A stretch of DNA of 24,101 nucleotides from IMG/VR virus record IMGVR_UViG_3300027861_000194, positions 1 through 24,101 of that record; one strand, written 5' to 3'. Within the stretch, counting starts at the first letter, position 1; each line of letters starts with the position of its first letter. The notes below the pieces were generated by a model that was not told the DNA's origin, ran no database searches, and saw only the letters and a list, made by a program, of their open reading frames with translations. The stretch comes from a virus. Shown here piece by piece: positions 6,111-13,227 of this stretch. The position numbers and the translations under genes were made by a program.

Positions 6111-6492
6111 TGTTTTTCTGTATTAGTTCTGTTTCTATTCTTAAATTCTCTGCTTTTAAATAATTTATTTCATCTAAAAGCTCTTCTGTTGTGCTTAAGT
6201 CTAAATTAGATTTAATAAGATTAATAAAATATTCATATCTTTTACGATAAAAAGCATCTACACTAATTAAAGCTCTATTCTGCTTGATGTGATGAATTGC
6301 AGTAGCGTGATCCTGATTAAATATTTTTCCAGTTTCCGAGAAAGTCATCTCTAATAAATCTCTAGCAACATTAAAAACCATTCTACGAGCTTCTACAACT
6401 GACCTAAGCCTTGACTTACTTTCTAGTTGGTCCATAGTTATATGATTAACTATACAAGCAGTTTTTTTAATTTCTTCTATCGTGTTATCCAT
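6103..6492 (-). CDS. Free-standing DnaA domain IV-like DNA-binding protein
   Basis: This 129-residue protein (start ATG 6492; an ATG at 6510 would add six residues) corresponds to only the C-terminal, DnaA-box-binding domain of DnaA (Bac_DnaA_C, PF08299). Residues 26-70 carry KSRLRSVVEARRMVFNVARD, then LLEMTFSETGKIF and the signature NQDHATAIHHIKQ, equivalent to GRDHTTVLHACRK of E. coli. There is no AAA+ ATPase domain. Residues about 103-126 form a Leu/Ile-rich coiled coil that could dimerise it. It may bind DnaA boxes at the phage origin or act as a regulator or competitor of host DnaA. Confidence 0.85.
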   Translation of the reverse strand: MDNTIEEIKKTACIVNHITMDQLESKSRLRSVVEARRMVFNVARDLLEMTFSETGKIFNQDHATAIHHIKQNRALISVDAFYRKRYEYFINLIKSNLDLSTTEELLDEINYLKAENLRIETELIQKNND

Positions 6493-6676
6493 CAAATTCT
6501 TCTTTAACAATATTATAAATTTCTAAATCAATTTCTTTTAATTCTCTTAAAATCTTTCTAGATTCTCTTTTAGCTGCTGCTTTTTGCGTTTTGCTTATAT
6601 CTATTCCAGTAGCTTCATTTATTACTATATGAGACTTTTTAAGAATCTCATTAACCTTATCTTTCTTTTGTTTCAT
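6485..6676 (-). CDS. Small basic hypothetical protein
   Basis: This 63-residue, mostly helical protein begins MKQKKDKVNEILKKSHIVIN. Lys/Arg residues are concentrated in the first 45 residues (KTQKAAAKRESRKILRELKE), and the end is acidic (EEFDG). It lies upstream of the DnaA-domain gene and overlaps it by 8 bases with the preferred start. Composition would allow nucleic acid binding, but no motif supports a specific function. Confidence 0.65.
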   Translation of the reverse strand: MKQKKDKVNEILKKSHIVINEATGIDISKTQKAAAKRESRKILRELKEIDLEIYNIVKEEFDG

Positions 6677-6935
6677 CTTCTATTTTTTTAGATAAATTAT
6701 AAAATTCCTCAAGCCTTGCACATTCTTTAGCTTTTCTGTTTATTGTCTCACCTTCTTTAGGCTCTAAATACCAATCATCAACAATAACCTCTAAATATGT
6801 TTCTCTGTCTATTATTTCTGTTGCTTTTTTACTTAGTGAAAACAAGCTTACATTGTGAAAACCACTTTTAAAACAATAAGATCCAGGAAAGTCTAAATCT
6901 GCTTTTCTTTTGGTTTTACTAAAAAGGTAAGTCAT
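6657..6935 (-). CDS. Hypothetical early protein
   Basis: This is a 92-residue protein if it starts at ATG 6935 (MTYLFSKTKRKADLDF). An earlier in-frame ATG at 6965 would add ten residues but overlap the SSB-like gene by 47 bases, so the 17-base overlap is preferred. Features are a basic N-terminus, SYCFKSGFHNVSLFSLSKKA, an acidic middle (VIVDDWYLEPKEGE) and a helical end. No family is recognised. It overlaps the next gene by 20 bases. Confidence 0.65.
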   Translation of the reverse strand: MTYLFSKTKRKADLDFPGSYCFKSGFHNVSLFSLSKKATEIIDRETYLEVIVDDWYLEPKEGETINRKAKECARLEEFYNLSKKIEDETKER

Positions 6936-7353
6936 TGCTTTTAGTTTTAGTTGGTTTAACGTCATTTAATACCCATTCTTTAAAAGCGTCTGCTATCTCA
7001 AGAATCTTAGCTATATCAGACTCTCCAACGATATTACAAGCATTTGTAAGAGCATTCTGTTTAACTATTAACTCTTGTACATTGCTATTGTTAGATTGAT
7101 TGTTAGAGTAGTTGTTAGATGGTTTAAAGTCTGGAGATACTGGTTTAACTTTATTAATAGTTTTACCATTGTACTCTCTGCTTGTAAGCTCTATTTCTGT
7201 TTCTTTACCTACAATAAACTTATTTTGAGTTTCTGTCTTGCTTAAATACTCTGCAATCATTCCATCCTCAAACTCAATAATGTGCTTAAAGAACGTTCCC
7301 CATTGCGACTCGAAAGAGCCATCTTGTTTTAGTGATTTAACTATTTTTTTCAT
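6919..7353 (-). CDS. Putative single-stranded DNA-binding protein
   Basis: This 144-residue protein has an N-terminal beta-rich part resembling an OB-like fold (KSLKQDGSFESQWGTFFKHI, FEDGMIAEYLSK, NKFIVGKETEIEL). An Asn/Ser-rich linker follows (PSNNYSNNQSNNSNV), then a helical part and a tail ending KSNDLPF. The terminal NDLPF closely resembles the DDxPF tip through which SSBs recruit partners. Length fits a phage SSB. An SSB function fits its place before replication genes. The extra helical segment before the tail is atypical, so the call is moderate. Confidence 0.6.
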   Translation of the reverse strand: MKKIVKSLKQDGSFESQWGTFFKHIIEFEDGMIAEYLSKTETQNKFIVGKETEIELTSREYNGKTINKVKPVSPDFKPSNNYSNNQSNNSNVQELIVKQNALTNACNIVGESDIAKILEIADAFKEWVLNDVKPTKTKSNDLPF

Positions 7354-7363
7354 TTTAAATAAT

Positions 7364-7444
7364 TTAAATAAATAATAATATAATTGGAGAAAATACTAAT
7401 ATAACTCCTATGATTAATTCTAATGATGTTTCTTCTCTTTCCAT
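7364..7444 (-). CDS. 26-residue single-helix membrane peptide
   Basis: This tiny ORF starts at ATG 7444, sharing its first base with the TAA of the upstream gene (TAATG), and stops at TAA 7364-7366, ten bases before the SSB-like gene. It encodes MEREETSLEL followed by a hydrophobic stretch, IIGVILVFSPIILLFI. The charged N-terminus and single membrane helix look like a real micropeptide rather than noise, and it fills the gap between two coding genes. Function is unknown. Confidence 0.5.
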   Translation of the reverse strand: MEREETSLELIIGVILVFSPIILLFI

Positions 7445-7632
7445 TACTTAGAGTTTTCTATAAATAATAGTCTCTGTATTAATAGCTCTAATCCATCTGC
7501 TTTACCTTTATGATAGTAAGCCATATTAGAGTCTTTTCTAGATTCTTCTTGTTTAGACTTGTTAAGCTCTAGCTCTTTGTACTTTCTAAACTCTGCTATT
7601 GATTGCATAATTAATAATTCTTTTGTACTCAT
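7444..7632 (-). CDS. Small hypothetical early protein
   Basis: This 62-residue protein is the first gene after the early promoter candidate. It is helical and charged: MSTKELLIMQSIAEFRKYKE, then a basic/acidic middle and KADGLELLIQRLLFIENSK. No motif is recognised. It has no predicted membrane segment and could form a coiled coil. Its TAA shares one base with the start of the 26-residue ORF downstream. First position in the early operon suggests a host-takeover or regulatory role, which is not demonstrated. Confidence 0.7.
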   Translation of the reverse strand: MSTKELLIMQSIAEFRKYKELELNKSKQEESRKDSNMAYYHKGKADGLELLIQRLLFIENSK

Positions 7633-7695
7633 TTTAATTTAGTGTTAGTTAGTGTTTCAAATTCTTTGCTAAATTAAACAATATTTCTTTATGTG

Positions 7696-7703
7696 CAAAC
7701 TTA
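7696..7703 (-). promoter_or_regulatory. Candidate early promoter (-7 element)
   Basis: TAAGTTTG on the minus strand matches the Bacteroidota -7 consensus TAnnTTTG in full. A TTG lies 15 bases upstream (7719-7721), slightly closer than the usual -33 spacing. It lies 64 bases before the first early gene start (7632) and downstream of the late terminator, the expected place for the early/middle promoter. Confidence 0.5.
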
Positions 7704-7709
7704 TTCACA
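7701..7709 (+). promoter_or_regulatory. DnaA-box-like 9-mer
   Basis: TTATTCACA fits the DnaA box consensus TTATNCACA exactly. It overlaps the candidate early promoter by three bases. Because the phage encodes a DnaA domain IV protein at 6103-6492, this could be a binding site for either that protein or host DnaA. A single 9-mer can occur by chance in AT-rich DNA. Confidence 0.35.
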
Positions 7710-7805
7710 ATAAAAAGACAAAAAAAAGTAATTAAATTAACTTTACTAGGTTAAAGTAATTATATAAAAAAGTTAAAAAGAATTAAGATTTATTAGTTTT
7801 AAAAC

Positions 7806-7836
7806 AAAAAAAGAGCCTATTAATTAAAATAGACTC
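7806..7836 (-). terminator. Intrinsic terminator of the late operon
   Basis: On the minus strand GAGTCTATT pairs with AATAGGCTC (9 bp with one G-T pair) around a 6-base loop, followed directly by seven T residues. It stands 49 bases after the phosphoesterase stop and before the early-region promoter candidate, separating the two transcription modules. Confidence 0.9.
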
Positions 7837-7885
7837 CTCGAAAAACTAACACAAAATTGATTGGATGAATCAAAAAGCAAATATA

Positions 7886-8935
7886 TTAAAATATATGTGT
7901 TAAATGTGCTATCTGTCCATATTTATTATGAATAAAGCCCTCTACTGCTTTAATGCTACCAGTATAACCTTTTTGATAATGCCAAGAATCAGAGCCACTT
8001 GGAGAGCGTAAAAATTCAACAGTAACTCCTATATTATCAAAGCTACTCATAAATTTATATCTTTGTTTATGATGTAAGTGATGAAGATACCAATATCGAT
8101 ATTTAGTATTTGCCCACATTATCGGCTCTTCTTGAGCCATGTGTAAAGGTAAATTATTAAGCTTTGCTCCGTCTCCATGTGTCAATCCTATTAAGCTATT
8201 TTTCCAACTATAATACTTTCTATGCTTAGGTTCTGCATCAACACTAACTGCATCTGTATTTCTATACCAGCTTTTTAAAGCGTGTGCTAAATGAAATCCA
8301 CTCATATAATCGTGATTACTCATAGAGTGAACACAATCAACTGGAGCGATTTGAATCAGCATCTCTACTATTTCCACGTAAAGCTCTAAAGCTTCTGTAA
8401 AATGTCTAAACCATTTGCCATCTGTATCTTGAGGAGTTAGTCTAGTTGTGCTTCCCATTGTATTATCTGTGTGCAGTATGTCGTTACCAATGCAAAATAA
8501 TATCTTTTCTATTGGATAGCCTTCTGCATTCCTTAAAATACCCTTTACACCCTCTCTAACGCGCTCTTTTGCTATTTCTATATTGTAGTCCTCTCCAGTT
8601 TCTAAAGAGTCTGCAAATTTACCGATATGTACATCGGCTGGATTAATGATTAATAAATGGCCATCTTCTCTTTTTGGATAATCTATATGAGGATATGATG
8701 GAGAATAATTAGAAATTAAATCTTCAATAGACTTTAAAAATTCATCTCTTGTATATTCGTTAGGCTTTGCAAAAATTGAGAACTTTTTACTTTTATACCA
8801 ATAATGAGAAACAGAATTTACATCTATTCCAACCTCGTTACATTCATCAGCTAGTAGATTCTTTGCCTCTTTGTCTACTCTATATTCATCTATTAATTTC
8901 CATTCATCCTCTTTTAATCTATATCGTTTTCTCAT
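7886..8935 (-). CDS. Calcineurin-like metallophosphoesterase
   Basis: This 349-residue protein has the metallophosphoesterase motif series: DVHIG (D101, H103), GNDILH (about 150-155), SNHD (206-209), THGDG (252-256) and a histidine cluster HHLHH (about 285-289). These ligands would hold two metal ions, so a phosphodiesterase or nuclease activity is likely, but the substrate cannot be read. Residues 1-50 look like a small helix-turn-helix domain (LKEDEWKLIDEYR, then DVNSVSHYWYKSK), which suggests nucleic acid binding. It is the last gene of the late operon, coupled to the holin by ATGA and followed by a terminator 49 bases after its stop. Confidence 0.85.
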   Translation of the reverse strand: MRKRYRLKEDEWKLIDEYRVDKEAKNLLADECNEVGIDVNSVSHYWYKSKKFSIFAKPNEYTRDEFLKSIEDLISNYSPSYPHIDYPKREDGHLLIINPADVHIGKFADSLETGEDYNIEIAKERVREGVKGILRNAEGYPIEKILFCIGNDILHTDNTMGSTTRLTPQDTDGKWFRHFTEALELYVEIVEMLIQIAPVDCVHSMSNHDYMSGFHLAHALKSWYRNTDAVSVDAEPKHRKYYSWKNSLIGLTHGDGAKLNNLPLHMAQEEPIMWANTKYRYWYLHHLHHKQRYKFMSSFDNIGVTVEFLRSPSGSDSWHYQKGYTGSIKAVEGFIHNKYGQIAHLTHIF

Positions 8936-9312
8936 TTTTTTATCTTAGTTATCGTTCTTCCTACAAAGTAAGCTCCATAAATAGAAAGTAATAGGGTCTG
9001 ATAAACTGGAATATATGACTCGTTTAATTTAAACTCTCCTACATTGCCATCCATAAAGGATATTATAACAAAAACAACTGTTACAAATATTAAAGATAAT
9101 GGACGTATATTTTTACTGAGCTTATTATCGCTTAAATTATCAGACTTCCATCTATCAGTAACTTGATTAGAAGCGTTTTTTTCTGCTTCGTTTACTATCT
9201 TCTCAAGCTCGTTTTTTACTTGCTGGAGTTCTTCTTTGTTGGTAATAGTAGTATCTAATATCCCTTCAGCAGACTTAAACAACCCACTAAATAAACCGCT
9301 TAATATGTCCAT
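8932..9312 (-). CDS. Holin, 3TM superfamily-like
   Basis: This 126-residue protein has an N-terminal amphipathic/coiled region (about 1-50), then RWKSDNLSDNKLSKNIRPLSLIF leading into a first membrane helix (about 72-87). A second helix lies at about 102-118 and ends GAYFVGRTITKIKK. The NIRPL motif before TM1 and the GRTITK end match the 3TM holin family (PF11351 type) often paired with M15 endolysins. Holins form the inner-membrane lesion that times lysis. It overlaps the endolysin gene by 13 bases and the phosphoesterase by 4. Confidence 0.8.
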   Translation of the reverse strand: MDILSGLFSGLFKSAEGILDTTITNKEELQQVKNELEKIVNEAEKNASNQVTDRWKSDNLSDNKLSKNIRPLSLIFVTVVFVIISFMDGNVGEFKLNESYIPVYQTLLLSIYGAYFVGRTITKIKK

Positions 9313-9650
9313 ATCGAATCGCTTTTAGTATCGTCTATGTCAGCGTGTATAAATGTTTCGCTTATTCCTATTCTAGTAAAACCAGTAGTAATTAAAGCAG
9401 AAAATATCTTTAATCTTTCTAATCCACTATTACAAGCTATATCTACCGCCTTACCTTTCAAATGACTGCTATTTTTAGAGCTATTTTTTAAAGAGTTATT
9501 TTTCTCTTGACTCCTCCAGGAGCTTGTAATTTTAAATGGAGTATTAGCTTTCTCTCTTGCTTGGTCCAACATCTTTAAAAGTTTTGGACTCATTTTATCG
9601 TAACAGATTGCACCATCACAAGTAAACTCTTCTATCTTAAAATATTTCAT
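9300..9650 (-). CDS. Endolysin, peptidase M15-like
   Basis: This 116-residue protein is a small M15_3-type (PF08291) D,D- or L,D-carboxypeptidase/endopeptidase that cuts peptidoglycan cross-links at lysis. The zinc-site pattern is visible: SSHLKGKAVDI gives H63 and D70, and the second half gives H102 in FIHADID. SSWRS (R46) is also typical. The opening YFKIEEFTC and the end SIWTY are common in this family. There is no signal peptide, so export would depend on the holin encoded next. Its stop lies 13 bases inside the holin gene. Confidence 0.9.
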   Translation of the reverse strand: MKYFKIEEFTCDGAICYDKMSPKLLKMLDQAREKANTPFKITSSWRSQEKNNSLKNSSKNSSHLKGKAVDIACNSGLERLKIFSALITTGFTRIGISETFIHADIDDTKSDSIWTY

Positions 9651-9651
9651 A

Positions 9652-10116
9652 TTATCTTAAAGCTAAAGTTGCAGTCTTTGTTACTGGAGTCCTTCCTGAA
9701 CTATCAACAACAGTAAATACTAATGAATAAGAACCTCTTGAATTAACTACGCTAAAGCCTAACGTATGATTTGCAGTAGATAATCCCTGAGATACTTTGT
9801 TTGTATTGTTAGCAATAGCAGTTTCTTGAGCAGTAGTTAATCCTATACTATCATCTGAAGTATTAGAAGCACTTTTTATAAGAATGTGCATTAATGCCCT
9901 AAAGCTTTCTGTATCTATTGGTAATTGCTCCTCTATAACTCCATCTTCTAACTCATTTTCAGAATCGAATAAATCCTCTAATATATCTAATAATTCTGCT
10001 CTAGTTCTTTTCTCTTGAGTTGCTACGCTTACTAATGGCAAGCTTGAGCTAGGCCTTCTAATTAAATCTTTGTACTTATTAATTAAAGTTGTATCTCTAT
10101 AATTATCTTTACTCAT
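9652..10116 (-). CDS. Hypothetical protein, possible tail-associated
   Basis: This 154-residue protein is not recognised. The first part is helical and charged (RTRAELLDILEDLFDSENELEDG), the middle contains LTTAQETAIANNTNKV, and the end is a short beta-rich module (GFSVVNSRGSYSLVFTVVDS) resembling an Ig-like or fibre-head repeat. The LTTAQETAI-type segment is reminiscent of shaft or trimerisation linkers in tail fibres, which is weak evidence. It lies one base before the endolysin gene and overlaps the small membrane protein by 4 bases. Confidence 0.6.
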   Translation of the reverse strand: MSKDNYRDTTLINKYKDLIRRPSSSLPLVSVATQEKRTRAELLDILEDLFDSENELEDGVIEEQLPIDTESFRALMHILIKSASNTSDDSIGLTTAQETAIANNTNKVSQGLSTANHTLGFSVVNSRGSYSLVFTVVDSSGRTPVTKTATLALR

Positions 10117-10277
10117 TTTCTATTTTTTCTAAAATAAATTATTTTGTCAATAGTGTAAAATATTCCTACAACTAAAGCTATAATCTGTAAAATTGTATGT
10201 ACTTGAGTTAAACTAAAACCTATTGTAATTGTATTAATACTGAATACGTCTAAATTTTCTTTTATAAATTGTTTCAT
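10113..10277 (-). CDS. Small membrane protein between tail and lysis genes
   Basis: This is a 54-residue ORF starting with ATG at 10277 and ending TGA, which overlaps the next start by 4 bases (ATGA). The sequence MKQFIKENLDVFSINTITIG is followed by a hydrophobic stretch (LQIIALVVGIFYTI, about 30-43) and a basic end (YFRKNRK). One transmembrane helix is likely, perhaps two. Together with the 3TM-type protein at 8932-9312 it could be a holin or antiholin partner. That assignment is only positional. Confidence 0.65.
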   Translation of the reverse strand: MKQFIKENLDVFSINTITIGFSLTQVHTILQIIALVVGIFYTIDKIIYFRKNRK

Positions 10278-10282
10278 TGTTT

Positions 10283-11098
10283 TTAGATTACGCTTGTTCT
10301 AGGATCAAAAGAAGTTAATATTTCAATATCTCCGTACATTTTAGTTGAGCTTACTTTAGTTCCCTCTTTTTTAATTGTTGGAATTAATACCTCGTTAGGA
10401 TTTAAAGCTCCATCTGCTAAACTTGGAGTAATACTAGCAGAGAACACATAAGATGAATTATTTTGAGATGTCATACTATAACTATCTATTAAAGTTAAAG
10501 CAGTTGCAGTAGTTCCGTTTTCTGTTACTGGCTTTTTCCATAAGCTAAAAACAAATATTTCTCCAGCTCCAGCGTTAGTAGTAAATTTATAATTTATTCT
10601 CTCTACTTGGCATCCATTTTGCGGAGCATTTAAAAAGCCATATCTAGCACCCCAGTTATTATTTTTAGAGTCTCCACTTGATAAAATAGCTCCTGAATTG
10701 ACATTAAAATTATATTGAGTAAAAGACATTAATAAATCGTTTCCATGAGTATTACCTTGCTGGTATAAATGTAAATGATTTAATGAGTTTTTTCTAAATA
10801 AACTATTCCATTTATAATCTTTACTTAAAACAATGTAAGAGCCTAATGGAACAACCTCCTCTAAAGTAATTGAGGTAAATTGTAATCGTGTACTATTATA
10901 ATCAAAGTCAGCATCTAAAGTAAGTGAGTAAGAGTTTCCAGTTGTAGAACAAACTACTAAAACAACATCGCCACTATATAATAAAGTCCTAGTTGCAGTT
11001 CCTGGAATTACAGTTAAAAAGCTAATAGTTGCGCTTGTTGGCTGCTCTGATACTATCGCTACTGCTTCTGCTCTTAAATAATTTGTTATTGAACTCAT
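10283..11098 (-). CDS. Putative minor tail / fibre protein
   Basis: This 271-residue protein starts two bases after the large tail-tip gene. It is beta-rich with few charges: RTLLYSGDVVLVVCSTTGNS, LEEVVPLGSYIVLSKDYKWN, then KNNNWGARYGFLNAPQNGC and a C-terminal half of alternating hydrophobic strands. There is no signal peptide, catalytic motif or obvious collagen-like repeat. Position suggests a tail fibre, tip or decoration protein contacting the host surface. I cannot place it in a named family. Confidence 0.6.
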   Translation of the reverse strand: MSSITNYLRAEAVAIVSEQPTSATISFLTVIPGTATRTLLYSGDVVLVVCSTTGNSYSLTLDADFDYNSTRLQFTSITLEEVVPLGSYIVLSKDYKWNSLFRKNSLNHLHLYQQGNTHGNDLLMSFTQYNFNVNSGAILSSGDSKNNNWGARYGFLNAPQNGCQVERINYKFTTNAGAGEIFVFSLWKKPVTENGTTATALTLIDSYSMTSQNNSSYVFSASITPSLADGALNPNEVLIPTIKKEGTKVSSTKMYGDIEILTSFDPRTSVI

Positions 11099-11100
11099 AA

Positions 11101-13227
11101 TTATAAACTTACATTACCAACCTCATTAACAACTTCTAAACCAGTATCTACTCCAACTGATATAGTTTGCCCTGTGCTATCTAAATTAATTTCGTAATAT
11201 TCTCCGCTCCAAGTATCTTGTTGAGCATTAAACGTACATTGATAAGGAACAAATGAAGATCCATCTATTACAATTCCAAAGTAATAAGGTAATAAAGATT
11301 TATCAGTTATTTTTATTGCTCCATTAAAAGTTCTAGCTCCTACGTTTTGACCTTTTAATATTTGCTCTACTAGTAATTGTGTTATCCTTGTACCAGTTCC
11401 AGCGTTAAAAGCTTTCCAAGTAGGATTAAAATCTTCCCAAGCTGAACTAGTAAAATTATAAACTTCTATTCTTCCTATTCCATTTGGAGAACTACCTACT
11501 AATAAATCTGGAACTTCATAAGTTACGCCAGTAGAAATAGCAGTACCTCCAGGAGCATTAGTTGCTATATAATATTCTAAATTAGAAAGCTCGCCATCTA
11601 CTAAATATTGAACTCCTCCGTTTTCACTATATACTGGAGGAGAATAACAAAGAATGTGATCCGAGTCAGTAGTTCCCTCTACTACTTGAATAGCTGACTC
11701 AGAGCTTAAAGCATCTCCATATAAATTATAATAAATAGCAGCGTAACCATCTAAATATAAATCTCCAGTAAAAGGTAAATTTAAAGTTTCACAATTAATA
11801 TTAAAAGTAAAATTGTTATTTAAGTTATTAGCGTTTAATTCTATTGCTGAACTAAAAGTTAATGAATTTGCGAAATCAACATCGATGTCGTGCCAAGGCT
11901 CAACTGTTCCATTTCTTATAAATGCGTATTTAGTATCACTTGCTCCAACTAGTCTAAATCTTAGCTGTACTTTTATCTGTAAAATATTAGCGTTACCAGT
12001 AGATGGACTAAAAGCATCTAATGCTTGTATCTTAAAATCCCTATTAAATCTTAATGTAGAGTTATCTGTTGCAGTAACACTTCCTAAATTAACACTAAAT
12101 AAATCTGTTTTACTATTATTAATATCATATCCAGTACCACTAAAAGTTAAATTATTATATCTATATCCATTCCACAAAGGAATCTCATTAAAGTTAGGAG
12201 TAAATAATGTACTTGTATCTGAATTATTAGAATATTGTAAAAAAGGTAAATTAAAAGTTTGTAGTCTATCATAATTAGCTCTTACTTCTTTTAATACTGC
12301 TAGATAATCAAAGTCAGCTCCTCCTAATCTTTTATAATTTGTTCCCTCTTGTACTACTGCCGATGTAGAGCCTGAACTATCTGGAGAGCCAGTTGCATCA
12401 TTACCTACATTATAAGTTCTAAAAAAATGAGTATTTCCACTAGTCCAATTATCATAATAATTAACTTGAACAAATACCCAAGAGCCATTAGAGAAGAAAA
12501 CCCTCATTCCAAAAGTTTTACAAATAGAATCTAATAGCTCAAATGTAGTAGCGTATTCTTTTACTCCACTATCTCCTAACTCTACAAAAGCCATAAAATT
12601 AAAACGAGAATAAACTAAAGGATCTCTGTCTGCTTGATGAGTCATCGTATCAGTAGTCCAGTCTACAAATGTTCTCATAAATTTACCAAATGGAGTTGAG
12701 CCACTAAAAAAAGTATCTGTATTTATTTGTAATGTAAAAGCGTTTCTAAAGTATTGTAAACAAGTAAAAGAAGATGGAGTAGTATATCCAACTCCCTCAT
12801 TAAATTTAATATCTTGTAAATTAGATAATCCACAAACTGCCGTTAAACTAAATTCTCTAGGATATGCTACGTCTTGCTCTGGACTAATATCATTTAATAA
12901 ATTACCACACCAGAACAAAGTATAAGTAGAGTCATCATCTGAACGATAAACTCCTATTTGCCATCTACCATAAACACTAGCTTTTATGTCATTTATAAGC
13001 GATTGCTGGGCATTTGATGTAATAAGCATATCAAAGACTAACTCACTAGGAATTAATCCCGTAAATCTATCCTCGTCATCTGTTTGATAAGTTAAGTCGA
13101 AACCTCTAGAACTTAAATCTGGAGAATAATAAGTGTTATCAGTTGCTTCGTTATCGTAAATCTCTAAACGATAATAAACGCTGCTATCACTTGAAAAGCT
13201 TAATTCAAATTTTTTCTCTCTTGCCAT
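11101..13227 (-). CDS. Large tail-tip / minor tail protein
   Basis: This 708-residue, beta-rich, Ser/Thr/Asn/Tyr-rich protein is encoded directly after the tape measure (one-base overlap), where siphoviruses place distal tail and tip/hub components. The N-terminus (KFELSFSSDSSVYYRLEIYD) and segments such as VYGRWQIGVYRSDDDSTYTLFW and FELLDSICKTFGMRVFFSNGSW look like repeated domains of a baseplate hub or receptor-binding structure. No enzymatic motif was recognised. It is the longest gene in the window. The tail-tip role is inferred from position and composition. Confidence 0.75.
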   Translation of the reverse strand: MAREKKFELSFSSDSSVYYRLEIYDNEATDNTYYSPDLSSRGFDLTYQTDDEDRFTGLIPSELVFDMLITSNAQQSLINDIKASVYGRWQIGVYRSDDDSTYTLFWCGNLLNDISPEQDVAYPREFSLTAVCGLSNLQDIKFNEGVGYTTPSSFTCLQYFRNAFTLQINTDTFFSGSTPFGKFMRTFVDWTTDTMTHQADRDPLVYSRFNFMAFVELGDSGVKEYATTFELLDSICKTFGMRVFFSNGSWVFVQVNYYDNWTSGNTHFFRTYNVGNDATGSPDSSGSTSAVVQEGTNYKRLGGADFDYLAVLKEVRANYDRLQTFNLPFLQYSNNSDTSTLFTPNFNEIPLWNGYRYNNLTFSGTGYDINNSKTDLFSVNLGSVTATDNSTLRFNRDFKIQALDAFSPSTGNANILQIKVQLRFRLVGASDTKYAFIRNGTVEPWHDIDVDFANSLTFSSAIELNANNLNNNFTFNINCETLNLPFTGDLYLDGYAAIYYNLYGDALSSESAIQVVEGTTDSDHILCYSPPVYSENGGVQYLVDGELSNLEYYIATNAPGGTAISTGVTYEVPDLLVGSSPNGIGRIEVYNFTSSAWEDFNPTWKAFNAGTGTRITQLLVEQILKGQNVGARTFNGAIKITDKSLLPYYFGIVIDGSSFVPYQCTFNAQQDTWSGEYYEINLDSTGQTISVGVDTGLEVVNEVGNVSL

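Larger units (their letters stand above)
7633..7885 (-). promoter_or_regulatory. Intergenic control region between late and early modules
   Basis: This is the only large non-coding stretch (253 bases). From high to low it holds one arm of a 9-base inverted repeat (7844-7852, AACTAACAC on the plus strand), the late terminator, an extremely AT-rich stretch (about 7725-7805), a TTG at 7719-7721, the TAAGTTTG promoter element (7696-7703) overlapped by a DnaA-box-like TTATTCACA (7701-7709), and the other arm of the inverted repeat (7642-7650). The last arm includes two AGTGTT units 10 bases apart just before the first early gene. Confidence 0.6.

Noticed and set aside
7632-7710. GTG-started frame of about 19 codons in the early leader
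   Set aside because: It covers the promoter candidate and is too short, with a rare start. No support beyond an open frame.
11813-12274. Plus-strand 153-residue open frame opposite the large tail protein
   Set aside because: Antisense shadow in a low-stop frame. The minus-strand gene is continuous and well supported.
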